The position numbers and the translations under genes were made by a program. Positions 43,031-51,366 of a DNA stretch of 64,000 nucleotides are shown piece after piece (within the stretch, counting starts at the first letter, position 1; every line of letters starts with the position of its first letter). The stretch lies in the NCBI GenBank assembly GCA_965216135.1, contig CBDCFL010000022.1, positions 62,001 to 126,000 of the forward strand. Direction: 5' to 3'. The notes beneath the pieces were generated by a model. The model had not been told where the DNA came from, made no database searches, and saw nothing but the letters and a program-made list of their open reading frames with translations. This DNA is from CBDCFL01 sp965216135. Lineage in GTDB: Bacteria; Pseudomonadota; Alphaproteobacteria; Rhodobacterales; Rhodobacteraceae.

Positions 43031-44509
43031 ATGTCCGACCTTTTTGAAGAGCCCGATGCCGAACACGGCAATGTTCACGAATTCACCGTCTCGGAAATCT
43101 CCGGTGCGGTTAAGCGGGTGATCGAGGGCGAATTTGGCCATGTCCGGGTGCGCGGCGAGGTGGGCCGCACCGCGCTGGCGCGCACCGGGCACTTGTATTT
43201 CGACCTGAAGGACGACCGCGCTGTGGTGGCCTGTGTCAGCTGGAAAGGCCAGGTCGCCCGCCTTGCCCATATGCCCGAGGAGGGCATGGAGGTGATCGTC
43301 ACAGGGCGGATGACCACCTATGGGCCGCAATCGAAATATCAGCTGAATGTCGAAGCGGTTGAGCCTGCGGGTGCCGGTGCGCTGATGGCGCTTTTGGAAA
43401 AGCGCAAGAAAGCGCTTGAGGCCGAGGACCTCTTTGCGGTCGAGCGGAAGCAAAAACTGCCCTATCTGCCGCGCGTGATCGGGGTCGTGACCTCGCCCAC
43501 AGGTGCAGTGATCCGCGATATTCTGCACCGGTTGCGCGACCGGTTCCCGACCCATGTGGTGATCTGGCCGGTGGCGGTTCAGGGCCGCGACTGCGCGCCG
43601 CAGGTGACGCGCGCAATTGCCGGGTTCAATGCGATCACGCCAGGCGGCGCGATCCCACGACCGGATTTGCTGATCGTGGCGCGCGGCGGTGGTTCGGTCG
43701 AAGACCTCTGGGGGTTCAACGAAGAGGCGGTTGCGCGCGCTGCTGCCGCCTCGGACATCCCGCTGATCTCGGCTGTTGGCCATGAAACTGATACGACATT
43801 GATCGATTATGTCTCTGACGTCCGTGCGCCGACGCCTAGTGCGGCGGCTGAGCTTGCCGTTCCGGTCCGCCTGGAGCTGATCGCCTGGGCCAAAGATCAG
43901 GAGATGCGCCTGACAAATGCTCTGACGCAGACCCTGGCGCGGCGGCGTCAGCGGCTGGCCGATCTGGCCCGCGCCCTGCCGCAGCCTGAGCGACTAACCG
44001 AAGTTGCGCGCCAACGGCTGGACCGGGCAGCTGAGCTCTTGCCAGGTGCGTTGCGTCTGGCCGCGCAGGCCAAACGTCAGGCGCTTATCCGGATCGCGGC
44101 AGTGATCCGGCCGGCCACTTTGAAACAACGCCTAGCTCAGCAATTTCAGCGCCTGTCGGATCGCGCCGCGCGTCTTGAGCCTGTGAACCTGTCGTCTCAG
44201 ATCGACCGGGCACGTGACAATATGGCGCGGCTTTGGCCCCGGCTGCATCTGGCGTTGGAGCGGCAGTTGCGCGATGCGTCGTCAGGGCTGATGGCCATTG
44301 AGCGAACCCGAGAGACATTGGGCTATCGTGCCACACTTGCGCGCGGATACGCGGTGGTCCGCGACGGCGATACGGTGGTGGCCTCTGTCAAAGCTGCAGC
44401 TGCGGCCAAGGGGCTGGATATTGAATTTGCCGACGGCCATTTTGAACCAAGGCCAGCTGACAGGCGTCCGAAGGCCAGGAAGAAACCGGACCAGGGGTCG
44501 TTGTTCTAG
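43031..44509 (+). CDS. xseA: Exodeoxyribonuclease VII large subunit
   Basis: Catalytic subunit of the nuclease that degrades single-stranded DNA. The start is ATG 43031 (MSDLFEEPDAEHGNVHEFTV). The 492-residue product has an N-terminal OB-fold (VRVRGEVGRTALARTGHLYF, DRAVVACVSWKGQ), then the catalytic domain with GVVTSPTGAVIRDILHRLRD, RPDLLIVARGGGSVEDLWGF and SAVGHETDTTLIDYVSDVRA. A long coiled coil and the C-terminal LARGYAVVRDGDTVV segment follow. The small subunit xseB is not adjacent. Confidence 0.96.
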   Translation: MSDLFEEPDAEHGNVHEFTVSEISGAVKRVIEGEFGHVRVRGEVGRTALARTGHLYFDLKDDRAVVACVSWKGQVARLAHMPEEGMEVIVTGRMTTYGPQSKYQLNVEAVEPAGAGALMALLEKRKKALEAEDLFAVERKQKLPYLPRVIGVVTSPTGAVIRDILHRLRDRFPTHVVIWPVAVQGRDCAPQVTRAIAGFNAITPGGAIPRPDLLIVARGGGSVEDLWGFNEEAVARAAAASDIPLISAVGHETDTTLIDYVSDVRAPTPSAAAELAVPVRLELIAWAKDQEMRLTNALTQTLARRRQRLADLARALPQPERLTEVARQRLDRAAELLPGALRLAAQAKRQALIRIAAVIRPATLKQRLAQQFQRLSDRAARLEPVNLSSQIDRARDNMARLWPRLHLALERQLRDASSGLMAIERTRETLGYRATLARGYAVVRDGDTVVASVKAAAAAKGLDIEFADGHFEPRPADRRPKARKKPDQGSLF

Positions 44510-44524
44510 CCGCAGCACAGCCTG

Positions 44525-45877
44525 CTAGATCGCCAGAAATCCCGCATCAAGCGCGGACAGGATTGTCTGCACGTCATCCGATGTCAGCACAAGCGGTGGC
44601 GAAAGAATGATATTCGGGCCGGATATACGGATCATGGCACCGTATTCATAGGCGGTCCGTTGCACTTTGGCCGCAACATCCTTGCCAATCGGGGCCTTGC
44701 TGGCACGATCGCTGACCAATTCCAGAGCGCACATCAACCCATGACCGCCGCGCACGTCGCCGATAATGTCGTATTTTGACTGAAGCACCTGCAGCCCTTC
44801 AAACAACTCAGCGCCGCGTACAGCAGCATTTTCGTTCACTTTCAGGCGCGCAGTCTCGGCCAGGCAGGCCAGTGCCGCCGCGGCCCCAACGGGATGGCCG
44901 GAATAGGTGTAGCCATGCCCGATATTGGCGCGACCGGTTTCGTCACCTTCGAAGACGTCTGCCACCGCATCGGATACCATCACAGCGCCGAACGGGAAGT
45001 ACCCATTGGTGATCGCCTTGGCGGTGCACGTCAGGTCCGGCTGAACGCCCCAGTGGCGCGAACCTGACCAACTGCCGGTGCGCCCAAATGCAGTGATCAC
45101 CTCATCGGCGATCAGCAGGATGGCGTGGCGCGAACAAATCTCGCGCACGCCGGGCATGAAACTTTTGTGCGGCGGGATAACGCCGCCCGCACCGAGGATC
45201 GGCTCCATGATCATCGCGGCGATGGTTCCCGGGCCCTGAAAGGCGATCTCGTCCTCCATGGCCGCCAGACAATGCTGCGCCAGCCTTTCGGGGTCGGTTT
45301 CGTTAAATGGATTTCGGTAAGTATAGGGTGCGGGAATGTGGTAACACCCCGGAAGCAGCGGCTCGTAAGCGCTGCGGAAATTTGCGTTGCCGTTGACCGA
45401 AGCGCCGCCGGTATGGGTACCGTGATAGCCTTTCTTGAGGCTGAGATATTTGATCCGCCCCGGCTCGCCGCGCACTTTGTGATATTGCCGCGCCAGGCGC
45501 AGTGCGGTTTCGACGGAATCCGAGCCGCCGGAGGTATAAAACGCGCGGCTCAGCCCATCGGGGGCGAAAAAGTCGCGCATCACTTCGCTCAGCTCGATTA
45601 TCGCATCATTGGTCGTGCCCCGGAACGTCGAATAATAGGGCAGGCGATCAAGCTGGGTGGCGATTGCGTCTTTCACCGGCTGGCAGGAATACCCCAGGTT
45701 GACGTTCCACAGGCCGCCTACGCCATCGACAACTTCGTGTCCGTCGACATCGCGTATCCGAACGCCGCTTGCGCCTGTCAGGATGGTCGGCGGATTGGCC
45801 AGACTATCGGCAGGATGCGCCATCGGGTGCCATAGCGAGCGGGCATTGTTGGCTTTCAGAAAATTGGTGTCTTTCAT
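44525..45877 (-). CDS. Class III PLP-dependent aminotransferase
   Basis: 450 residues, fold type I. Motifs: TSGGSDSVETALRLARQYHK (cofactor phosphate contact), KKGYHGTHTGGASVNG, the Asp in LLIADEVITAFGRTG that binds the PLP ring nitrogen, and the Schiff-base lysine in TAKAITNGYFPFGAV near residue 286. It is of the omega-amino acid/taurine/putrescine-pyruvate transaminase group. It is divergent from the TctCBA-aldehyde dehydrogenase genes, with the IclR regulator between, so it likely transaminates the imported amine to an aldehyde that the aldehyde dehydrogenase oxidises. The exact substrate cannot be read. Confidence 0.9.
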   Translation of the reverse strand: MKDTNFLKANNARSLWHPMAHPADSLANPPTILTGASGVRIRDVDGHEVVDGVGGLWNVNLGYSCQPVKDAIATQLDRLPYYSTFRGTTNDAIIELSEVMRDFFAPDGLSRAFYTSGGSDSVETALRLARQYHKVRGEPGRIKYLSLKKGYHGTHTGGASVNGNANFRSAYEPLLPGCYHIPAPYTYRNPFNETDPERLAQHCLAAMEDEIAFQGPGTIAAMIMEPILGAGGVIPPHKSFMPGVREICSRHAILLIADEVITAFGRTGSWSGSRHWGVQPDLTCTAKAITNGYFPFGAVMVSDAVADVFEGDETGRANIGHGYTYSGHPVGAAAALACLAETARLKVNENAAVRGAELFEGLQVLQSKYDIIGDVRGGHGLMCALELVSDRASKAPIGKDVAAKVQRTAYEYGAMIRISGPNIILSPPLVLTSDDVQTILSALDAGFLAI

Positions 45878-45898
45878 TGGGTTCTCACACTTATCGAT

Positions 45899-46765
45899 TC
45901 AGGCAGCGACGGCGGCCGAATAGGATTGCGGAGCAAATCCGCCGAGCAATCGCGTAAGCTCCAGCGCTTTGGCGCGCAGTTCTGACTGGATGAGCGCCGT
46001 GGCGTCGTGCGTTACGCGCGTAACCGGCATGGCGACGGCCATGGCGCCTATGGCGGTCTCGGCGGCGTCGAAAATCGGGCAGGCAAAAGAATGCACGTCG
46101 TCTTCAAATCCGCTGCTCATTTCGGCAATTCCGGTTGCGCGGCATTTATCGACGATCGCGCGAAGTTTATCGGGCGTTGTTATCGTATGAGCAGTGCGCG
46201 GCGGCATGGGGCCAACGAGCACATTGTCGATTAGCTGCTGCGCGCCGTGGGCAAGAACCGCGATCCCTGAGGACGTGGCGTGGAAGGGCAGTATTTCGGC
46301 GTCCTCCATTGTGACACGCGTCCCGTGGTCCTGCGAATACGCGTATGCGTTGGTGACCAGCGCTTGTCCCTGAAGCAGAGAAAAATGCGCAGTTTCGCCG
46401 GTGATGTCGGCCAGTTCCTGCAACACTTTCTGCGCCGCATCGCGCATGGGAACAGTATTTTCGCGCAGACTGGCAAGGCGCAAAACCGCCGGTCCAAGCC
46501 GGTATTCCCGGCCAGCGCCGATCTGCTCGACGAAGCCATGCGACTGAAGTTCGCCGAGCAAACGGTGCGTGGTCGCTTTGTTCATGCCCGCCAGCCGCGC
46601 CATGTCGGACAATCCGATCTGCGTTTGCAGCCGGTTGAAAAGGCTTAGTAATGTCAGTGCCTTGGCGACTGTTCCCATCTGTAATCTAACCGAATATCGC
46701 GCCTGTGACCGGCGCGCCTTTGCGTCAATTTCATCTGCGATCTGCATAAGTGTTGACAGACTCAC
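45899..46765 (-). CDS. IclR-family transcriptional regulator
   Basis: Up to 288 residues. The winged helix begins at VAKALTLLSLFNRLQTQIGL and DMARLAGMNKATTHRLLGEL; the effector domain includes ALVTNAYAYSQDHGTRVTM and SSGFEDDVHSFACPIFDAAE. Three starts are possible: GTG 46765, ATG 46747 and ATG 46678 (MGTVAKALTLLSLF). The first lies inside an inverted repeat (TGACAG-N13-CTGTCA, 46754-46778), so a later start is likelier. It sits between the aminotransferase and the transporter operon and probably controls both, with the imported compound or a breakdown product as effector. Confidence 0.9.
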   Translation of the reverse strand: MSLSTLMQIADEIDAKARRSQARYSVRLQMGTVAKALTLLSLFNRLQTQIGLSDMARLAGMNKATTHRLLGELQSHGFVEQIGAGREYRLGPAVLRLASLRENTVPMRDAAQKVLQELADITGETAHFSLLQGQALVTNAYAYSQDHGTRVTMEDAEILPFHATSSGIAVLAHGAQQLIDNVLVGPMPPRTAHTITTPDKLRAIVDKCRATGIAEMSSGFEDDVHSFACPIFDAAETAIGAMAVAMPVTRVTHDATALIQSELRAKALELTRLLGGFAPQSYSAAVAA

Positions 46766-46778
46766 CTGCCATCTGTCA
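46754..46778. promoter_or_regulatory. Inverted repeat TGACAG-N13-CTGTCA
   Basis: Lies between the IclR gene and tctC. It overlaps a TTGACA-like -35 element at 46753-46758. It could be an IclR operator or an RNA hairpin of the regulator's leader; I cannot tell which. Confidence 0.35.
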
Positions 46779-46788
46779 ATCTATTTTA

Positions 46789-46813
46789 GAACCAACGGTT
46801 CGAATAATGAACC
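46789..46813. promoter_or_regulatory. Two overlapping palindromes, candidate IclR operator
   Basis: GAACC-AAC-GGTTC is followed by GAATAAT-GAACC, so the middle GGTTC pairs with both flanking GAACC blocks. The site is 22 nt upstream of the tctC start and just before its ribosome site (AGGGAG). This spacing suits repression of the transporter operon. Inferred from symmetry and position. Confidence 0.5.
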
Positions 46814-46834
46814 GATATTGATAGGGAGAATGAC

Positions 46835-47779
46835 ATGATTTCCAGAACGCTTCTGGGCGGGGCTCTCGCGCTTGCCTTGACTGCATTGGGCGGTACCGCC
46901 TGGGCGGAATATCCTGAAAAACCGGTAAGCTTTATCGTACCCTGGCCGCCGGGCGACCTTGAAGATGTGCTGACGCGCATGATCGCCGAGGACTTTCAGG
47001 CCGAATACGGCATTTCGGCTGCTGTGGTGAATAAACCCGGCGGCGGCGGCGGGCCCTTCCCCGGTGCGATAGATGTCGCGACTGCGCCGTCAGACGGCTA
47101 TACCATCGGTTCTTTTGTCATCGGCGTTCCGGTTGTCGGCCATCTGATCGACATACCAGAACTGGCACCGGAAAAATTTGACCCTCTGGGCATATTCCTG
47201 ACGTATCCGTTCGTCATCGCAACCGGCGGCAATGCGCCCTATTCCAGCATGGATGAACTGGCGGCCTACGCCCAGGACAATGACGTTTTGTTGGGCCATT
47301 TCGGCGATGCGTTGGTGCCGACGCGTGCCACCAAGGCGCAGGCCGCGCTGGCAGGCTTCTCTTACAGCTCCGACGCAGCGTTCGATGCGCTCGATTGCAA
47401 CACGCTAGCCTCTGGTGATGCAGATGTGATCAACACCACATTGCAGTTGATCCTGCCGTGTCTCGACGATGTGAAGGTGCTGCTGGCAATCACCGGAGAC
47501 CAGCGTATCGGCCTGTTGCCCGACGTGCCTGCGATCGGCGAGGTTAGCCCGGAACTCAGCATCGCGCTGTGGAACGGTCTGTTCGTCACCAAGGACACAC
47601 CGCAGGATGTACGCGACAAGATCATTGCCGTGGCCAGCAAGACAGTCATGTCTGACCGCGCCCAAAAAATCGCGGCCGATACCGGTGCCGTCGTCTACTG
47701 GCAGGATGCAACCGCTTCGGCCGATCGCATTGCCAGCGACCGTGCGATCTTCAGCAAGATGGGTGAATTGCTGAATTGA
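46835..47779 (+). CDS. Tripartite tricarboxylate transporter substrate-binding protein (TctC family)
   Basis: The 314-residue product has a signal peptide (MISRTLLGGALALALTAL, cleaved after TAWA) and the family start of the mature protein, EYPEKPVSFIVPWPPGD, which binds carboxylates. Further motifs are VVNKPGGGGGPFPGAID and DGYTIGSFVIG. It captures the substrate in the periplasm for the TctAB permease. A variant PPGDLEDVL replaces the common PGGxxD motif, which may shift specificity. Ribosome site AGGGAG is clear. A strong hairpin separates it from tctB, so it is probably expressed above the membrane subunits. Confidence 0.92.
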   Translation: MISRTLLGGALALALTALGGTAWAEYPEKPVSFIVPWPPGDLEDVLTRMIAEDFQAEYGISAAVVNKPGGGGGPFPGAIDVATAPSDGYTIGSFVIGVPVVGHLIDIPELAPEKFDPLGIFLTYPFVIATGGNAPYSSMDELAAYAQDNDVLLGHFGDALVPTRATKAQAALAGFSYSSDAAFDALDCNTLASGDADVINTTLQLILPCLDDVKVLLAITGDQRIGLLPDVPAIGEVSPELSIALWNGLFVTKDTPQDVRDKIIAVASKTVMSDRAQKIAADTGAVVYWQDATASADRIASDRAIFSKMGELLN

Positions 47780-47794
47780 CGCAGCACGAGTTTC

Positions 47795-47816
47795 GGGCCG
47801 GGGATTGCCCCGGCCC
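47795..47816 (+). terminator. Intra-operon hairpin between tctC and tctB
   Basis: GGGCCGGGG-ATTG-CCCCGGCCC, a perfect 9-bp stem starting 16 nt after the tctC stop, without a following T-run. Such hairpins often protect the upstream message or cause partial termination, giving more binding protein than permease. Confidence 0.6.
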
Positions 47817-47846
47817 GACCAATGACGCACAATCCCGTATGGTAAC

Positions 47847-48380
47847 ATGAGCAAAGACGCCGAAAACCGGTTCAGCGGCCCCGTGCGCGGACAAATTCTG
47901 TTCGCGGCGGGATTTTTCGTGGTCTCGGCGGTATTGTTGACGCAGATCGGCGGGCAAACGTCGCCGTGGCTGGAAGATACCCGATTTGCAGCGCAGCCGC
48001 GGTTCTGGCCGCTGGTTGGCCTGGGCGGAATGGCCGGGTTCGCCGCTTTGCACATATGGCACCTGCCGCGCTTGCGACCGGTGAGCGCTGATGCGCACGA
48101 GGCCCGCCGCTGGGGCCTGGCGTTTGAATGGGTCATTTGGTTTCTGGCCTATGTCTGGCTGGTGCCGGTCATTGGTTATTTGCCGGTGACTATGGGTTTC
48201 GCGGCGGCGCTCAGCTGGCGCATGGGCTATCGATCAGCCAGAATGGTATGGGTCTCGGTGGGGTTTGGCGCGGCCGTCGTGGTGTTGTTCAAATCCGTCC
48301 TGAATGTCAAAATACCCGGCGCATGGCTCTATGAGTTTCTGCCCGGGGCGATCCGTAATTTCTTTATCCTGAACTTCTGA
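47847..48380 (+). CDS. Tripartite tricarboxylate transporter small membrane subunit (TctB family)
   Basis: 177 residues with four membrane helices: ILFAAGFFVVSAVLLTQIGG, FWPLVGLGGMAGFAALHIW, WVIWFLAYVWLVPVIGYLPV (continuing into TMGFAAALSW) and MVWVSVGFGAAVVVLFKSVL. The TctB layout and its place between tctC and tctA support the call; primary sequence in this family is weakly conserved. It is 8 nt from tctA. Confidence 0.85.
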   Translation: MSKDAENRFSGPVRGQILFAAGFFVVSAVLLTQIGGQTSPWLEDTRFAAQPRFWPLVGLGGMAGFAALHIWHLPRLRPVSADAHEARRWGLAFEWVIWFLAYVWLVPVIGYLPVTMGFAAALSWRMGYRSARMVWVSVGFGAAVVVLFKSVLNVKIPGAWLYEFLPGAIRNFFILNF

Positions 48381-48388
48381 GGGCGGCG

Positions 48389-50008
48389 ATGGAGCTGCTT
48401 TTATCCAGCCTCGACATTTTGGCGCGTTGGGATGTTGTTCTGGCGCTCTTGGTCGGCTCGGTCGGGGGTGTGCTGATCGGCGCGATCCCTGGCGTAGGCC
48501 CGGCGGTGGCCATCGCCATTTTGCTGCCCGCGACCTTTAGCATGGACCCGATTGTCGGGCTGACGGTGCTGTTGGGCATCTACGGCAGTTCCATGTATGG
48601 CGGCGCGATTCCGGCGATTCTGATCAACACGCCGGGAACCGCCGTCAACGCGCTGACCACATATGACGGCTTTCCGATGACCACACGCGGCGAGGCGCGC
48701 CGGGCGCTGTCGCTGGCCTATACGGCGAGTTTTTTCGGCGGCATTTTCTCGGTCATCGCGTTGATCCTGTTTGCGCCGGTGTTGGCCAGGATCGCCCCCA
48801 TGTTCGGGTCGCGCGAGATTTTTCTGGCGGCACTTCTGGGCATCGTTCTGGTGGTCACGGCGCATCGCGGGCATACACTGATCGCCGCCGCGCTGGCTTC
48901 GTTTGGCATTTTTCTGAACACTGTCGGCCTTGAGCCGGTCAAATACACCCAGCGCTATACATTCGGAATTTCCGAATTCGCGGGCGGGTTTAACCTGATC
49001 GTCGTCGTGTTGGGGCTGTTTGCCATATCGCAGGCGATATTTTTGCTGATGGGCGAGGACGAGAAAGTCAGGTTGACGCGGCTGCGCGGCAATCTGTTTC
49101 AGGGGCTGCGCGAACTGGCACGCCATCCGCGCGTCGCATCGGTTTCGGCGAGTTTCGGCGTGGTGATGGGCATGATCCCGGGCGTGGGTGAGTTCACGGC
49201 GCAATTCCTGAGCTACACTTACGCGCAGAGATCCTCAAAACGGCCGGATGATTTTGGCCATGGATCGTCTGAGGGTCTGATCGCCGCAGAGACCGCCAAC
49301 AACGCCGTGCCAGCCGCTGCCATGGTCCCGCTGCTGGCATTGGGCATACCCGGAGAGGCGCTGACCGCGATGATGCTCAGCGTCTTTTACGTCCATAATG
49401 TTGTGCCGGGACCGGGGCTTTTTCAGAACAGCATGGATTTCGTCGTCGCGCTCTATCTGGCTTTGCTCATTCTCAATGTGCTGGTGCTGATCTTTCTGTT
49501 GTTTGCCACAAACGCGCTTATCCAGGTGGTCAGAATTCCCAACCGGTTCCTTGGCATCTGCATTCTGATCCTCAGCTTCGTCGGCGTTTACAGCCTGCGC
49601 AATTCCGCATCCGACTGCATCATTGCGGCTGTAATCGGGGTTTTCGGTTATGTGTTGAAACGTCTTTCGCTGCCCGCCGTGCCGATTGTCCTGGGGATGG
49701 TTCTGGGCGGGATTATGGAGGTCAAGCTGCGCTCGTCAATGGGACGGGTGAAGACGCCGTTTGACATGATCGACCGCCCGATGGCGATGATCCTGTTTAC
49801 AATTATTGTGGTCGTGCTGGCGCTGCATATCCGCCGCATTTGGCTAGACCGCAAAGACCTGAAGGAAGCCAGATGGCAAGACAGTCACAGATCGACGAGC
49901 TTCGGTCGCAACCTGTTCCACCGCAACAACTTTTTATCGACGGAACGTGGCAAAAAGGTGCGGGCGAAACGCTCGAAATATCATCGCCCATCGACGGGAA
50001 AAAGCTGA
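48389..50008 (+). CDS. Tripartite tricarboxylate transporter large permease (TctA family), with C-terminal extension
   Basis: 539 residues, about 11-12 membrane helices. Family motifs: GSVGGVLIGAIPGVGPAVAI, GIYGSSMYGGAIPAILINTP and the repeated motif ASFGVVMGMIPGVGEFTAQF, then NNAVPAAAMVPLLALGIPGE. TctA proteins are usually near 500 residues. Here the frame runs on for 45 residues (starting about RWQDSHRSTSFGRNLFHRNN) after the last helix. This tail overlaps the start of the aldehyde dehydrogenase gene by 136 nt in another frame. The tail is polar, basic and unlike TctA, suggesting loss of the original stop codon. Confidence 0.92.
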   Translation: MELLLSSLDILARWDVVLALLVGSVGGVLIGAIPGVGPAVAIAILLPATFSMDPIVGLTVLLGIYGSSMYGGAIPAILINTPGTAVNALTTYDGFPMTTRGEARRALSLAYTASFFGGIFSVIALILFAPVLARIAPMFGSREIFLAALLGIVLVVTAHRGHTLIAAALASFGIFLNTVGLEPVKYTQRYTFGISEFAGGFNLIVVVLGLFAISQAIFLLMGEDEKVRLTRLRGNLFQGLRELARHPRVASVSASFGVVMGMIPGVGEFTAQFLSYTYAQRSSKRPDDFGHGSSEGLIAAETANNAVPAAAMVPLLALGIPGEALTAMMLSVFYVHNVVPGPGLFQNSMDFVVALYLALLILNVLVLIFLLFATNALIQVVRIPNRFLGICILILSFVGVYSLRNSASDCIIAAVIGVFGYVLKRLSLPAVPIVLGMVLGGIMEVKLRSSMGRVKTPFDMIDRPMAMILFTIIVVVLALHIRRIWLDRKDLKEARWQDSHRSTSFGRNLFHRNNFLSTERGKKVRAKRSKYHRPSTGKS

Positions 50009-51357
50009 CAACGCTGGAATTTGCCGGACCTGCGCAGGTTGGCCGTGCCGTTGCAGCGGCGCGTGCCGCATTTGACGATGGGCGCTGGTCGCGCCTTGCC
50101 CCCGCTGCGCGAAAGCGGGTCATTCATCGCTGGGCCGATCTGGTGGAAAAGAACGCGCTTGAATTGGTGGTCCTGGGCGTGCGCGACAACGGCACGGAAC
50201 TGGCCATGGCGCTCAAGGCCGAACCTGGCAGCGCGGCGGGCACGATCCGCTATTATGGCGAGGCGCTGGACAAGATTTATGGCGAGATCGCGCCGACGGA
50301 TCCGAATTTCCTGGCGCTTGTCCACCGCGAACCGGTGGGCGTCGTCGGTGCGATCGTGCCGTGGAACTTTCCGCTGATGATCGGCGCCTGGAAACTGGCA
50401 CCGGCCATCGCGGCGGGCAATTCGGTGGTGCTGAAACCAGCCGAGAGCGCATCCCTGTCATTGCTTCGGTTGGTCGAATTGGCGAGCGAGGCGGGTCTGC
50501 CGGACGGGGTATTTAACGTCGTCACCGGGCCCGGCCGCGTCACAGGCGAGGCGCTTGCGATGTCGATGGATGTCGATGTGCTGGTTTTCACCGGGTCGGG
50601 GGGAACCGGACGCCGTCTGCTGGAATATTCCGCGCGCTCGAACATTAAACGCTGTTATCTCGAGCTTGGCGGCAAGTCTCCTAATGTGGTATTTGCGGAT
50701 GCGCCGGATTTGCCTCTGGCCGCACGGGTCTCGGCGATGGGTATTTTCCGCAATTCGGGACAGGTCTGCGTGGCCGGATCGCGGCTGTTGGTGGAGCGAT
50801 CCATTCACGACGATTTTGTCGCGATGATGGTGGACACAGCTAAGGGCCTGCGCGTCGGCGATCCGCTGGCCGAAGGCACCGAAATCGGGGCCTTGCATTC
50901 AGAGACCGAGCTTGCGGCCAATCTCGACTTCGTTTCGCGCGCCACCGGCGAAGGTGCCGATATCGTCACTGGCGGCGACCGTATTTTGGAAGAAACCGGC
51001 GGCACCTATATGGCCCCAACAATCCTGACCGGCGTCGAACCGGACCATCACGTCGCTCAAAACGAAGTATTCGGCCCGGTCCTTGCCGTTACACCGTTTG
51101 ATACCGAGGCGCAGGCGGTCGAGATTGCCAACAGCACGCAATTCGGGCTCGCCGCGGGTGTGTGGACCGAAAATCTGTCGCGCACGCACCGCATGATCGG
51201 TGCCATCCGGGCGGGGGTTGTGCACGTCAACACTTATGGGGGCCCGGACAATACCGTGCCACTGGGCGGCGTGATGCAAAGCGGTAACGGCCACGACAAG
51301 TCCTTGCACGCGCTGGACAAATGCACCGACCTAAAGGCCGCCTGGATCGCGCTCTAA
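49873..51357 (+). CDS. NAD(P)-dependent aldehyde dehydrogenase
   Basis: The start ATG 49873 follows GAAGGA. The 494-residue product has PWNFPLMIGAWKLAPAIAAG, the cofactor motif FTGSGGTGRRLL, the general base in LELGGKSPNVVF (Glu about 264), the nucleophile in NSGQVCVAGSRLLV (Cys about 299) and the C-terminal NTYGGPDNTVPLGGV. It is closest in appearance to broad-specificity betaine/gamma-aminobutyraldehyde-type dehydrogenases. Its start lies inside the end of tctA, so expression is likely coupled. It probably oxidises the aldehyde formed by the class III aminotransferase. Confidence 0.92.
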   Translation: MARQSQIDELRSQPVPPQQLFIDGTWQKGAGETLEISSPIDGKKLTTLEFAGPAQVGRAVAAARAAFDDGRWSRLAPAARKRVIHRWADLVEKNALELVVLGVRDNGTELAMALKAEPGSAAGTIRYYGEALDKIYGEIAPTDPNFLALVHREPVGVVGAIVPWNFPLMIGAWKLAPAIAAGNSVVLKPAESASLSLLRLVELASEAGLPDGVFNVVTGPGRVTGEALAMSMDVDVLVFTGSGGTGRRLLEYSARSNIKRCYLELGGKSPNVVFADAPDLPLAARVSAMGIFRNSGQVCVAGSRLLVERSIHDDFVAMMVDTAKGLRVGDPLAEGTEIGALHSETELAANLDFVSRATGEGADIVTGGDRILEETGGTYMAPTILTGVEPDHHVAQNEVFGPVLAVTPFDTEAQAVEIANSTQFGLAAGVWTENLSRTHRMIGAIRAGVVHVNTYGGPDNTVPLGGVMQSGNGHDKSLHALDKCTDLKAAWIAL

Positions 51358-51366
51358 GGGGCTGAT

